Assembly (NCBI RefSeq): GCF_000518785.1 | Contig: NZ_KI912495.1 | Coordinates: forward strand, 150,257-214,256 | Reading direction: 5' to 3' | Length of the DNA: 64,000 nucleotides | Source: Paenirhizobium selenitireducens ATCC BAA-1503 | Lineage (GTDB): Bacteria; Pseudomonadota; Alphaproteobacteria; Rhizobiales; Rhizobiaceae | In this document: positions 55,873 through 64,000 of the stretch, piece by piece | Layout: every line of letters begins with the position of its first letter | Position numbering within the stretch: position 1 is the first letter of the stretch | Program-made: the position numbers and the translations under genes | Notes under the pieces: generated by a model | Told to the model about the DNA's origin: nothing | Databases searched by the model: none | Seen by the model: the letters and a program-made list of their open reading frames with translations, nothing else

Positions 55873-55969
55873 GGCAGGGAAGCGAGCGGTCGAGCGAAAA
55901 GGCTGGAAAGCGCGTGCCAAGCCCGGTATGACGCAGCTGTAGCTGTCATCGTCCGGCGTTGGAGAGAGC

Positions 55970-57283
55970 GTGCATTCGAACTGCAACGATACCGCGTCCG
56001 CGCTTTCCCTGCCCCGCAAGGCGCCGCTGCGGGCGGCACTGCGCCGCGGCGCGCTGTTCGCCGGCTTGGTCCTGGTTCTGGCCGCCTGCGCCGGCCGGCC
56101 GATCGGCGTCATGGAGCCCACGAACCATACCGCCAACGGCACGACCAAGGTCGAGTTGATCGCGGCGACGACGCGGGCGCCGGCGGTCGACAAGGCGGTT
56201 CTTTTCACCGGCGAGCGCGGTTCCGGCCTGATGATCGACGCGGTGACCCTCTCCATCCCGCCCGATGCCAATCGCGAGATCGGCCAGGTCCAGTGGCCGA
56301 AACGCCTGCCGGCCGATCCGCAGAAGGAATTCACCACGGTCGCCGTCGATCCGATCACAAACGAAAAGGAAGGCGAGGCCTGGCTCAAGGGGCATGTTCC
56401 CAAGAGCCGCCGCGTCCTGGTCTTCGTCCACGGTTTCAATAATCTCTACGAGGAAGCCGTCTACCGCTTTGCCCAGATCGTCCACGATTCCAAGGCGGAC
56501 GTGGTGCCGGTGGTCTTCACCTGGCCGTCGCGGGGTTCAATCTTCGACTACAATTACGACAAGGAAAGCACGAACTACTCGCGCGATGCGCTGGAGGACC
56601 TGCTGACGCAGATCGCCCGCAATCCGGCCGTCGGCGAAGTGACGGTGATGGCCCATTCCATGGGGACCTGGCTTGCGGTCGAAGCGCTGCGGCAGATGGC
56701 CATCCGCCACGGCCGTGTCGATCCGAAGATCAGCAATGTCATCCTTGCGGCGCCCGATCTCGACGTCGACGTCTTCGGCCAACAATTCCAGAGCTTTGCC
56801 GGCAAGGCGCCGCACTTCACCCTGTTCGTCTCGCGCGACGACCGGGCTCTCACCATATCGAAGCATATTTCCGGCAATGTCGACCGCCTCGGCCATATCG
56901 ATCCGACGACCGAGCCCTACCGCTCGCAGCTGGAAATGGCCGGTATTTCCGTGCTCGACCTGACCAAGCTGAAATCCGGCGATGCGCTGAACCATGGAAA
57001 GTTCGCCGAGAGCCCCGAAGTGGTGCGCCTGATCGGCGAGCGGCTGATCGCCGGCCAGGCGGTGACCGATTCCTCCGTCGGGCTCGGCGAGAGCCTGGGC
57101 GCCGTCGCCATCGGCGCCGGCACCACGGTCGGTCAGGCGGCAAGCACAGTGATCAGCGCCCCGATCTCCATCTTCGACCCGCGCACCCGGCGAAATTACG
57201 GCCGCCAGTGGCTGCTGCTCGGCAACTCCGCCGGCAATACGATCGGCGCCGCCGGCACCGTGTTGACGCCGACCCGGCCTTGA
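55970..57283 (+). CDS. DUF900 alpha/beta-hydrolase lipoprotein
   Basis: 437 residues from a GTG with TTGGAGAGAG upstream. Signal region ends with a lipobox LAAC (cysteine C40), suggesting a lipoprotein anchored to a membrane. The hydrolase domain has the oxyanion region RVLVFVHGFNNLYEEAVYRF and the nucleophile elbow VMAHSMGTWLAVEAL with S230; the acid and histidine lie further on. DUF900 proteins resemble esterases or lipases; substrate unknown. The final segment (about residues 350-437) is rich in Gly, Ala and Thr. Confidence 0.83.
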   Translation: MHSNCNDTASALSLPRKAPLRAALRRGALFAGLVLVLAACAGRPIGVMEPTNHTANGTTKVELIAATTRAPAVDKAVLFTGERGSGLMIDAVTLSIPPDANREIGQVQWPKRLPADPQKEFTTVAVDPITNEKEGEAWLKGHVPKSRRVLVFVHGFNNLYEEAVYRFAQIVHDSKADVVPVVFTWPSRGSIFDYNYDKESTNYSRDALEDLLTQIARNPAVGEVTVMAHSMGTWLAVEALRQMAIRHGRVDPKISNVILAAPDLDVDVFGQQFQSFAGKAPHFTLFVSRDDRALTISKHISGNVDRLGHIDPTTEPYRSQLEMAGISVLDLTKLKSGDALNHGKFAESPEVVRLIGERLIAGQAVTDSSVGLGESLGAVAIGAGTTVGQAASTVISAPISIFDPRTRRNYGRQWLLLGNSAGNTIGAAGTVLTPTRP

Positions 57284-57326
57284 GCGCGGTGACCGGCCGA
57301 TCATGCCGGAAGCGCAAACCGTGCCC

Positions 57327-57731
57327 TTAGAGGTCCGCTGCGTGCAGCTCGAACAGCGGCGTGCCGTAGCCCGCAAGCGCGCCCTTGGGGGCCAGCTGGC
57401 GCGAAAGCACGCCGTCGGATGGTGCAACAACCGGGCGCAGCAGGGCGCCGGCCTTCAGGTAGCCGATGATCTCGCCGCGCCGCACGAGGCGGGGCAGGGC
57501 GGCGTCTTTTGTGCTGGATGGATGCTCGGGAAGGAAAAACCCGAGATGCGGTGCGGTGACCGTTTCCGCGCGGCGCGGAGCGGGAGCGGCAGGTTCTTCC
57601 GCCCTCTGTCCGACCTCGAATACCTCGCCGCCGCTCGCCACGATGTGCCGGGTGTCGTCCTGATACTCGAACTCCGCAATGCCGTAGCGCTGCATCAGCT
57701 CAAGGACGGATTGGATCCACGCGCTGCTCAT
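57327..57731 (-). CDS. Biotin-carrier-like protein lacking the biotin-accepting lysine
   Basis: 134 residues, clearly a paralogue of the AccB protein encoded at 59092-59553: same N-terminal segment ([21 protein letters not shown]) and same C-terminal biotinyl-like fold ([22 protein letters not shown]). Aligning the two, the EAMKM biotinylation motif is replaced by KAGAL (residues 93-97), so A96 takes the place of the acceptor lysine and the protein cannot be biotinylated. Its start overlaps the accC stop (ATGA), so it is translationally coupled and last in the minus-strand operon. It is not a pseudogene by frame; the role is unknown, perhaps structural or regulatory within the biotin carboxylase complex. 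Confidence 0.8.
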   Translation of the reverse strand: MSSAWIQSVLELMQRYGIAEFEYQDDTRHIVASGGEVFEVGQRAEEPAAPAPRRAETVTAPHLGFFLPEHPSSTKDAALPRLVRRGEIIGYLKAGALLRPVVAPSDGVLSRQLAPKGALAGYGTPLFELHAADL

Positions 57732-59092
57732 AGCGGCCTCCCGAATCCGTCGGCCATCAGCCGCTCCAGATGATGGATGTCGATGCCGCCGGCCGAAAAG
57801 CCGGGTTCATCGAGCAGAGCCAGGTGAAGGGCGCTTGACGTCTCCACGCCCTCGATGGTCAGTTCTTGAAGCGCCCGCCGCATGCGGGCGATCGCGCTCT
57901 CGCGCGTCGGTCCATGGGCGATCAGCTTGGCGATCAGCGAATCGTAGTTCGGCGGGATTTCATAGCCGGGATAAAGATGGGTATCGAGCCGTACGCCCGG
58001 TCCGCCGGGCGCGATGAAACGCGTCACCTTGCCGGGCGACGGCGTGAAGTTGAAGGCGTGCTCGGCATTGATCCGGCACTCGATGGCATGGCCACTGAGA
58101 AGCACTTCGTCCTGGGTCAGCCCGAGCCTCTCGCCCATGGCGATGCGTAGCTGTTCGCGGACGATGTCCACACCTGTGACTTCTTCGGTTACTGGATGCT
58201 CGACCTGCACCCGCGTGTTCATCTCGATGAAGTAGAACGCGCCGTCCTCGTAGAGGAATTCGAAGGTGCCGGCGCCGCGATAGCCGATGGCCAGGCACGC
58301 CGCCGCGCAGCGCCGACCGATCGCGTCGATGGCGGCCGGATCGATGCCGGGCGGGGGCGTCTCCTCGATCAGCTTCTGGTGCCGCCGCTGGGTGGAGCAG
58401 TCGCGCGCGCCGAGGTGGATCGCATTGCCGTGATTGTCGGCGAGAACCTGGATCTCGACATGGCGCGGGAATTCGAGGAAGCGCTCGACATAGACCTCGG
58501 GATTGCCGAACGCCCGCCCGGCCTCCTCGCGTGCCATCTGCACGGCGGCCGCAAGCGATCCGGGATCGCGGACGATGCGCATGCCGCGCCCGCCGCCGCC
58601 GCCCGATGCCTTGACGATCAGCGGATAGCCGGTCTCCTCACCGACGGCGGCGATACGCGCCGGGTCTTCCGGCAGGGCGCTGTCGGGGCCGGGAACGCAG
58701 GGTACGCCGGCCGCGATCATCGCCCGCTTGGCGGCCACCTTGTCGCCCATGATCCGGATCGCCGCCGATGGCGGGCCGACGAAGACCATGCCGGCCCGTT
58801 CGACCATTTCGGCGAAGTCGGCGTTTTCCGACAGGAAGCCGTAGCCCGGATGGATCGCGCCCGCGCCGGTCAATTGTGCCGCAAGCAGGATTTCATGGCT
58901 GTCGAGATAGCTGCGCGCCGCCGGCGCCGGGCCGATGCAGAGCGCCTGGTCGGCGAGCGCCACATGACGGAGATTGCGGTCGGCCTCCGAATGAATGGCG
59001 ATGGTCTTCAGGCCAAGGTCGCGGCAGGCCCTGAGTATCCTCAAGGCGATCTCCCCGCGATTGGCGATCAGCACGCTGTCGAACATGCGCAT
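57728..59092 (-). CDS. accC: Biotin carboxylase, second copy associated with the Pxp cluster
   Basis: 454 residues, ATP-grasp enzyme that carboxylates biotin on a carrier. It begins [20 protein letters not shown], with the glycine-rich loop [15 protein letters not shown] and the catalytic stretch [18 protein letters not shown]. All expected active-site residues appear present. The start overlaps the accB stop by one base. Housekeeping accBC of rhizobia normally lies elsewhere (with aroQ), so this is probably a dedicated second set. No accA, accD or PccB-type carboxyltransferase is encoded in the window. Confidence 0.93.
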   Translation of the reverse strand: MRMFDSVLIANRGEIALRILRACRDLGLKTIAIHSEADRNLRHVALADQALCIGPAPAARSYLDSHEILLAAQLTGAGAIHPGYGFLSENADFAEMVERAGMVFVGPPSAAIRIMGDKVAAKRAMIAAGVPCVPGPDSALPEDPARIAAVGEETGYPLIVKASGGGGGRGMRIVRDPGSLAAAVQMAREEAGRAFGNPEVYVERFLEFPRHVEIQVLADNHGNAIHLGARDCSTQRRHQKLIEETPPPGIDPAAIDAIGRRCAAACLAIGYRGAGTFEFLYEDGAFYFIEMNTRVQVEHPVTEEVTGVDIVREQLRIAMGERLGLTQDEVLLSGHAIECRINAEHAFNFTPSPGKVTRFIAPGGPGVRLDTHLYPGYEIPPNYDSLIAKLIAHGPTRESAIARMRRALQELTIEGVETSSALHLALLDEPGFSAGGIDIHHLERLMADGFGRPL

Positions 59093-59553
59093 CAGTCCGA
59101 GGCAAGCAGGATGAGCGGCGTGCCGGGCGTCACCGGTTCGCCATCCGCGACGAGGATGGAGACAATGCGGCCGCCGCGCGGCGCCTCCACCGGATTGAGC
59201 ATCTTCATCGCTTCGACGAGCGCCACCGTCTGGCCTTCCTCGATCAGGTCGCCTTCCTTCGCATAGGGTTCCGCACCAGGTGCGGGTGCGCGATAGAACG
59301 TGCCGGAAAGGCCGGCGACGATCACGGCCTCGTCGATCTCGGGGATATCGGGAAGCGCCATCAGCGCGGCGATCTCGGCCGCCGCCATGGCTTCGGGCGT
59401 ATCGCGACGCGTGGGCACGACTGCAGGGGCGCCGCCGTTGCGGCCCGCCGTCTTGGCGAGACGGATGCGCATGCCGTTCTCGCTGACCTCCAGCTCGTTG
59501 AGCGTGGAGTTCTCCAGCATCTGCATCAGTCTCTCGATCGTCGAAAGGTCCAT
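59092..59553 (-). CDS. accB: Biotin carboxyl carrier protein, second copy
   Basis: 153 residues. The biotinyl domain carries [13 protein letters not shown] with EAMKM at residues 114-118 (lysine K117), and the N-terminal segment [22 protein letters not shown] binds biotin carboxylase in AccB. The middle linker is Pro/Ala-rich. It shares a base with accC and lies 10 bases after pxpA, so pxpA-accB-accC-carrier paralogue forms one operon on the minus strand. Confidence 0.93.
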   Translation of the reverse strand: MDLSTIERLMQMLENSTLNELEVSENGMRIRLAKTAGRNGGAPAVVPTRRDTPEAMAAAEIAALMALPDIPEIDEAVIVAGLSGTFYRAPAPGAEPYAKEGDLIEEGQTVALVEAMKMLNPVEAPRGGRIVSILVADGEPVTPGTPLILLASD

Positions 59554-59563
59554 GGCGGTTCCC

Positions 59564-60328
59564 TCAACGCAGGAAGTTGGCGATGGCGATACCGTCGGCT
59601 TCCAGCGCCGCGCGGATCGTCCGGGCGATGTCGACGGCGGACGGCGTGTCGCTGTGCACGCAGATCGAATCGACCGGGGTGACGATGACGCGGCCGGTGA
59701 TCGTCTCGATCGCGCCGTTCTTCACCATGCGCACCACGCGCGCCGCCGCTGCGTCGGCATCGTGGATGACAGCACCGGGCTTGCTGCGATGGACGAGGAA
59801 GCCCTCGTCGGTATAGGCCCGGTCGGCGAAGATCTCGGAGCGGCATTCCAGCCCCATCTCGCGCGCCAGCCGTTCCTGGTGGCCAAGTGCGATGGTCAGG
59901 CAGACGAGCTTCGGGTCGACGGCCTTGATCGCGTTGTTGACGGCCTGCGCCACGCTCTCGTCCTGCTGGGTGAGGTTGCCAAGCGCGCCATGCGCCTTCA
60001 CATGGGTGATCGGGTGGCCTGCATAGGTCGAAAGTGCCTGCGCCGCGCCGATCTGATAGGCGACCAGCCGCTCGATCTCGCCGGCGGAAAAGGGAATGTT
60101 GCGCCGGCCGAAACCCCAGAGATCGGGGAAACCCGGATGCGCGCCGACGGCGACGCCCTTGGCCTTGGCGATGGCGAAGGTCGAGGCCATGATGTCCGGA
60201 TCGCCGGCATGCATGCCGCAGGCGATATTGGCCGAACTGACGATCGACAGCATCGCCTCGTCGTCGCCCATGCGATAGGCGCCGAAGCCTTCGCCCATAT
60301 CGGAATTGAGGTCGACGCTGAGTGACAT
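59564..60328 (-). CDS. pxpA: 5-oxoprolinase subunit PxpA (LamB/YcsF family)
   Basis: 254 residues from the ATG at 60328; the extra 20 upstream codons lack family sequence. The start SLSVDLNSDMGEGFGAYRMGDDEAML and SSANIACGMHAGDPDIM are the LamB/YcsF signature. PxpA is the hydrolase-like subunit of the ATP-dependent 5-oxoprolinase (L-5-oxoproline to glutamate) with PxpB and PxpC. First gene of the minus-strand operon; it diverges from pxpB with about 128 bases between. Confidence 0.93.
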   Translation of the reverse strand: MSLSVDLNSDMGEGFGAYRMGDDEAMLSIVSSANIACGMHAGDPDIMASTFAIAKAKGVAVGAHPGFPDLWGFGRRNIPFSAGEIERLVAYQIGAAQALSTYAGHPITHVKAHGALGNLTQQDESVAQAVNNAIKAVDPKLVCLTIALGHQERLAREMGLECRSEIFADRAYTDEGFLVHRSKPGAVIHDADAAAARVVRMVKNGAIETITGRVIVTPVDSICVHSDTPSAVDIARTIRAALEADGIAIANFLR

Positions 60329-60429
60329 GCCGCTTACGATCCCTGTTGATGTTTTCCCGAATAGTAGGTCGAGCCCAAGGGAATGCACAATGGCCGGACG
60401 AAGAAATGCTCTTGGTCTCCACCATATTC

Positions 60430-60439
60430 TGATATATCA
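60430..60439. promoter_or_regulatory. Palindrome in the pxpA-pxpB intergenic region
   Basis: TGATATATCA is a perfect 10-bp palindrome just before pxpB. It could be an operator of the divergent operons (GntR or similar), or simply an AT-rich promoter element. Confidence 0.35.
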
Positions 60440-60456
60440 CCATGAGAGAGACGACG

Positions 60457-61134
60457 ATGAAGGCAGGCATGCAGGAGCACGGCGATAATCCGCGGATCAG
60501 CCCGGAAGGGGCAGGGGCGCTTCTATTCGATGTCGCCGGCCCGGTTTTCGATGCGTCCTTGCAGGAACGCATCTGGGTTTTTGCCGATGGCCTCCGCCCC
60601 ATTCCTGGCGTCTCCGAGGTCGCACCCGGCATGAACAACCTGATGGTCCTCTTCGACCCGCTTCGCCTCGACCCGGACAGGCTCGAAGCCCACATGCTCG
60701 GCCAGTGGACGGCGACGGAGGCTGCTCCGGCCGCTGGACGTCTGGTGGAGATCCCCGTCGTCTACGGCAACGAAGGCAGCGATCTTGCCGAAGTCGCCGC
60801 GTCAAAGGGGCTGACGGTAGAGCGCCTGGTCGCGATGCACGCTGCACCCGTCTATTCCGTTGCAGCCGTCGGGGCGATGCCCGGCTTCGTCTATCTCTCT
60901 GGGCTCGATCCGGCCCTTGCGCTGCCCCGCCGCGCGGTTCCCCGCATGGGCGTGCCCGAGGGTTCCGTCATCATCGGCGGCGCGCAGGCCGGCATCATGC
61001 CGCTGACGGCACCTTCCGGCTGGCATATTCTCGGCCACACCGATTTTCATCTGTTCGATCCGATGCGCGAACCGCCGGCCGCCCTTCGCGCCGGTGACCG
61101 TATCCGTTTCGTCGTCAAGGAGATCCGGGCATGA
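60457..61134 (+). CDS. pxpB: 5-oxoprolinase subunit PxpB (KipI family)
   Basis: 225 residues from 60457, the second of three nearby in-frame ATGs; GAGAGA lies just before it. The KipI domain has RLVEIPVVYGNEGSDLAEVA and GAMPGFVYLSGLDPALALPRR, with GGAQAGIMPLTAPSGWHILG near the end (catalytic/cyclophilin-like fold). PxpB and PxpC together form the ATP-dependent part of 5-oxoprolinase; the same KipI/KipA fold is the carboxyltransferase half of urea carboxylase. The stop overlaps the pxpC start (ATGA). Confidence 0.92.
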   Translation: MKAGMQEHGDNPRISPEGAGALLFDVAGPVFDASLQERIWVFADGLRPIPGVSEVAPGMNNLMVLFDPLRLDPDRLEAHMLGQWTATEAAPAAGRLVEIPVVYGNEGSDLAEVAASKGLTVERLVAMHAAPVYSVAAVGAMPGFVYLSGLDPALALPRRAVPRMGVPEGSVIIGGAQAGIMPLTAPSGWHILGHTDFHLFDPMREPPAALRAGDRIRFVVKEIRA

Positions 61135-62150
61135 TCGAGATCCTGACGACAGGCGCGGCCAACTCCGTGCAGGACCTCGGCCGCTTCGGCTATCTCGACG
61201 CCGGCGTCTCCCGCTCCGGCGCCATGGATGCGCCGGCGCTGGAACTGGTCAACCGAATGATCGGCAACGACGCTAGTGCCGCGGCGATCGAAGTGGCGAT
61301 CTTTCCGTTTCGGTTGCGGTTCGGCCAGGCGACGCTGGTGGCCGTCACCGGCGCGGATTGCCCCGTGACCCTCAACGGAATTTCCTATCCCTCCTGGTGG
61401 ACGCTGCCCGTTCGCACCGGCGACATGCTCGAACTCGGCCTGCCGCGCAGTGGCGCGCGCGCCTATGTCGCCATCTCCGGAGGCCTTCGCGTTCCCGCCG
61501 TGCTGGGCTCGGCCTCGACCGACCTGAAAAGCGGCTGGGGCGGCCTGGAGGGCAGGGGCTTGCGTCGTGGCGACCGGCTCGACACCGGCTTTGCGCCGAT
61601 GACCGCGACCGGCTTGCCGGCGGGCTTCGGCCTGGAACCCGCGGAGATCGGCAGATCGACGCTCGACATTGGCGAGGACAGGCCGATCCGGGTTCTGCCG
61701 GGGGCGGAATACGGGTCCTTCGAGCCCGCGGCGGTCGAGGCCCTCGAAGCCGCCGCCTGGCAGGTCACGGACGATGCCAACCGCCAGGGCTATCGCCTGT
61801 CCGGCCCCGCACTCACCTTGACGCAAAAGCTCGAGCTGCATTCGCACGGCATCATGCCGGGCACCGTCCAGGTGCCGCCGTCAGGCCAGCCGATCATCCA
61901 GCTCGCCGAGGCCAATACCTGCGGCGGTTATCCGAAGATCGCCCATGTGATCGAGGCGGATCTCTGGCGGCTGGGCCAGTCCCCGGTCGGCAGTCGCCTG
62001 CGCTTCACTGTGGTAAGCCGCGCCGAGGCCGTCGCCGCGTTGCGCGCCGGGCGCGCCGCGATTGATCGTGCTGCCGCCTTTTCAGCCCTTGCCCGCAAGG
62101 ACAAGTCGCATCCCGAACACCTGGCCGCGCTGTCTCGCGCGAAAGCCTGA
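61131..62150 (+). CDS. pxpC: 5-oxoprolinase subunit PxpC (KipA family)
   Basis: 339 residues. The KipA start IEILTTGAANSVQDLGRFGYLDAGVSRSGAMD is diagnostic, and PPSGQPIIQLAEANTCGGYPKIAHVIEADLWRLGQ closes the domain. It pairs with PxpB. ATG overlaps the pxpB stop by four bases. Usual length about 310-340. The protein was formerly annotated as allophanate hydrolase subunit 2; PxpC is the more specific name because the pxpABC triad is complete here. Confidence 0.93.
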   Translation: MIEILTTGAANSVQDLGRFGYLDAGVSRSGAMDAPALELVNRMIGNDASAAAIEVAIFPFRLRFGQATLVAVTGADCPVTLNGISYPSWWTLPVRTGDMLELGLPRSGARAYVAISGGLRVPAVLGSASTDLKSGWGGLEGRGLRRGDRLDTGFAPMTATGLPAGFGLEPAEIGRSTLDIGEDRPIRVLPGAEYGSFEPAAVEALEAAAWQVTDDANRQGYRLSGPALTLTQKLELHSHGIMPGTVQVPPSGQPIIQLAEANTCGGYPKIAHVIEADLWRLGQSPVGSRLRFTVVSRAEAVAALRAGRAAIDRAAAFSALARKDKSHPEHLAALSRAKA

Positions 62151-62174
62151 AATCCTGACTGACGGAGCAAGACC

Positions 62175-63215
62175 ATGAGATGGAAACGTACTCTTCAGCT
62201 GATCGACGTCCATTGCGAGGGCGAGATCGGCAAGGTGGCGGTCGGCGGCGTGCCGAAGATTCCGGGCGATACGATTGCCGAACAGCTGCACTGGCTGAAC
62301 AACGACCCCAAGGGGCAGGAACTCCGCCGCTTCCTCGTGCTCGAGCCGCGCGGCGCGCCGATCGGCTCGGTCAATCTCCTGCTGCCGGCCAAGAACCCCA
62401 AGGCCGATGCGGGCTTCGTCATCCTGCAGCCGGACCAGGCCCATGCGAGCTCCGGATCGAACTCGATCTGCATCACCACGGCGCTGCTCGAAAGCGGCAT
62501 CGTCGAGATGACCGAGCCGGAGACGACGGTGGTGCTCGACACCGCCGCCGGCCTGGTGACCGCCACCGCCACCTGCCGCGACGGCCGCTGCGAGCGGGTC
62601 AAGCTCACCATGGTCCCGTCCTTCGTGCATGAGCTGGACGTCAGCCTCGAGACCGAGCAATGGGGCCGCATCACCTTCGACCTCAGCTATGGCGGCATCT
62701 TCTATGCGCTGGTCGATGTCGGCCAGGTCGGGCTCACCATCGACAAGGCCAATGCCCGCGGCCTGGTCGAAGCCGGGATGATCCTCAAGGAAGAGATCAA
62801 TCGCCGCATTCCGGTCGTCCACCCGGAAATCCCGGCAATCTCCGGCGTGGCCTACGTGATGTTCCGCGACGTCGATCCCGACGGCGCGATCCGCACTTGC
62901 ACCACCATGTGGCCCGGCCGCGTCGATCGCTCGCCCTGCGGCACCGGCAATTCCGCCAACCTCGCAACGCTTTACGCGCGCGGCAAGGTCAAGGTCGGCG
63001 ACGTGCTGAAATCCCGCTCGATCATCGGCTCGGAATTCGAGGTGGGCCTGAAGGAAGTCACCGAGGTCGCCGGACGCCCCGCCGTCATCCCGACGATCAG
63101 CGGCCGCGGCTTCACCTTCGGCCTGCACCAGGTGGCGCTCGATCCGTTCGACCCGCTGGCCGATGGCTTCGCCCTCACCGATGTCTGGGGACCCTCGGCG
63201 GGTTCGATTGGTTAA
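62175..63215 (+). CDS. Proline-racemase superfamily enzyme (Ser/Cys active-site pair)
   Basis: 346 residues of the proline racemase / hydroxyproline epimerase superfamily. The second catalytic position is intact: C255 in RSPCGTGNSAN. The first position, normally cysteine (CGHN), is serine S93 in the SSGSN motif. Family members with Ser/Cys pairs are reported among 4-hydroxyproline and 3-hydroxyproline epimerases, while Thr/Cys forms are dehydratases, so function is not proline racemization by default. It starts 24 bases after pxpC in the same operon. Its position suggests it acts on a proline-like or oxoproline substrate, which is inference. Confidence 0.85.
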   Translation: MRWKRTLQLIDVHCEGEIGKVAVGGVPKIPGDTIAEQLHWLNNDPKGQELRRFLVLEPRGAPIGSVNLLLPAKNPKADAGFVILQPDQAHASSGSNSICITTALLESGIVEMTEPETTVVLDTAAGLVTATATCRDGRCERVKLTMVPSFVHELDVSLETEQWGRITFDLSYGGIFYALVDVGQVGLTIDKANARGLVEAGMILKEEINRRIPVVHPEIPAISGVAYVMFRDVDPDGAIRTCTTMWPGRVDRSPCGTGNSANLATLYARGKVKVGDVLKSRSIIGSEFEVGLKEVTEVAGRPAVIPTISGRGFTFGLHQVALDPFDPLADGFALTDVWGPSAGSIG

Positions 63216-63283
63216 TAGGACTGCTTTGCGGCGCGCCATTAACCCGGCGGTAATACACCGACAGGTTCTTGGTCGATCCAGAC

Positions 63284-63312
63284 TTGCACTTTCCGACGGT
63301 GGCAGCTTAAGA
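63284..63312 (+). promoter_or_regulatory. Candidate promoter for the Crp-family regulator gene
   Basis: TTGCAC, 17 bases, TTAAGA, about 58 bases before the regulator start, in the intergenic region after the racemase-like gene. Confidence 0.5.
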
Positions 63313-63369
63313 AGCGATCGTATTCGCGTCGCCCTGATTGGTGCATGAGCAAGAAAAGTGGAAGATCAT

Positions 63370-64000
63370 TTGTCCGTGGGAGCCCCTTCGCAAAACAACG
63401 CGCACAGTCTTTCCACGCTGCGCGGCACGTCGATATTTGCCAGCCTGAGCGCCGGCGAAGACAATGATTGGCTGGCGCGCTGTCACACGCGCAATCTTTG
63501 CGCCGGCGAAAGTCTCGTGGACTATGAGGACGCATCGAAAGATGTCTTCGTCGTGCAGAGCGGCGAGATTCGCGCCGTGCTGCGCTTCACCGTCGGCAAG
63601 GAGGCCATTCTCGGCACATTCCGGCGCGGCGACCTTTTGGGCGAACTGTCGGCGATCGACGAAATGGCCCGCTCGGCCAGCCTGATGGCGGTCAGCGATG
63701 CGGTCGTGACCGTCATTCCCTATGCCGTCTTCCACGACATCCTGCAGACCCGTCGGGAAGTCTGTCTGTCCCTGATGCGACTGCTGTCGGGCCGCATCCG
63801 CTCGATGAACGAGCGCGTGTCCGAGCTGTCCTTTCTCGACACCAAGCATCGTCTCTACAATGCGCTGCTGCGGCTCTCGCGCCTGCGCGGCGACGGCGGA
63901 CGCGAGCGGATCATCTCACCGCCGCTCGTCCATGCCGAGCTTGCCGAGCATATCGGCTCCAGCCGCGAGACCGTGTCGCGGGAAATGTCGCGGCTGATCC
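63370..64000 (+). CDS. Crp/Fnr-family transcriptional regulator, 5' part
   Basis: The gene runs off the window end; 210 codons are visible. A cyclic-nucleotide-binding-like domain (VFVVQSGEIRAVLRFTVGKEAILGTFRRGDLLGELSAID) is followed by the dimerisation helix and a Crp-type helix-turn-helix (HAELAEHIGSSRETVSREMSRLI). No Fnr cysteines are seen at the N-terminus. The start is either the TTG at 63370, five bases after GGAAG, or the GTG two codons later; no ATG fits. Its link to the Pxp operons is only positional. Confidence 0.85.
   Translation, partial: MSVGAPSQNNAHSLSTLRGTSIFASLSAGEDNDWLARCHTRNLCAGESLVDYEDASKDVFVVQSGEIRAVLRFTVGKEAILGTFRRGDLLGELSAIDEMARSASLMAVSDAVVTVIPYAVFHDILQTRREVCLSLMRLLSGRIRSMNERVSELSFLDTKHRLYNALLRLSRLRGDGGRERIISPPLVHAELAEHIGSSRETVSREMSRLI

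Noticed and set aside
61131-62150. Allophanate hydrolase subunit 2 in a urea pathway
   Set aside because: A complete pxpABC triad is present and no allophanate amidohydrolase is encoded; PxpC is the better name.

Overview
The window is a stretch of chromosome from an alphaproteobacterium, most likely a member of the Rhizobiaceae (Rhizobium/Agrobacterium/Ensifer group). The evidence is the high GC content, tightly packed housekeeping blocks, the order glnD-murJ-trpS, the order lnt / PraR-like regulator / metK / trmB, a Fur protein of the rhizobial Mur type, a DUF1150-Hsp20 pair, and multiple chemoreceptors. No phage, insertion sequence, integrase or CRISPR array was seen. The assignment rests on gene content and order, not on a database search.

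Layout. 1-17146 is a dense housekeeping run, almost all on the plus strand: glnD (3' part), murJ, trpS, a universal stress protein, a NifU/Nfu scaffold, tsaB, rimI, fur/mur, a PlsC-type acyltransferase, miaB, phoH, ybeY, a CorC-like protein, lnt, an XRE regulator, metK and trmB. 17156-27410 holds Hsp20/DUF1150, a nucleoside hydrolase, ribokinase, rmuC and three chemoreceptors, two of them adjacent globin-coupled sensors. 27448-38815 holds def-fmt-truA, an arsC-arsH pair behind a strong palindrome, the lysine/peptidoglycan genes dapD and dapE, a LOG-family protein, an EF-hand protein, a HAD nucleotidase and an orphan substrate-binding protein facing a LysR regulator. 38895-49000 holds an FAD oxidoreductase, two DMT transporters, an Ogt-type methyltransferase, argB, an ECF sigma/anti-sigma/fasciclin module, engB and the yidC-rnpA-rpmH operon. 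49336-57283 holds a fourth chemoreceptor, an orphan histidine kinase, tRNA-Arg(ACG), an acetyl-CoA hydrolase/CoA-transferase family enzyme, a two-cysteine ArsR regulator divergent from trxC, and a DUF900 lipoprotein hydrolase.

The most interesting block is 57327-63215. Two divergent operons encode PxpA, PxpB and PxpC (5-oxoprolinase), a second biotin carboxylase, a biotin carrier protein, a carrier paralogue whose biotin-accepting lysine is replaced, and a proline-racemase-family enzyme with a Ser/Cys active-site pair. PxpB/PxpC are KipI/KipA homologues, and the carboxyltransferase domain of urea carboxylase has that same fold. The cluster therefore encodes all three parts of a biotin-dependent carboxylase plus a hydrolase. 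My hypothesis is a split carboxylase acting on 5-oxoproline or a similar lactam, fed by a racemase.

Regulatory signals read from the sequence: a 28-bp palindrome at the arsCH promoter, a 20-bp near-palindrome upstream of metK, a possible heat-responsive leader on hsp20, matching ECF-type promoters in front of the sigma factor and the fasciclin gene, and a well-formed promoter for rpmH-rnpA-yidC.
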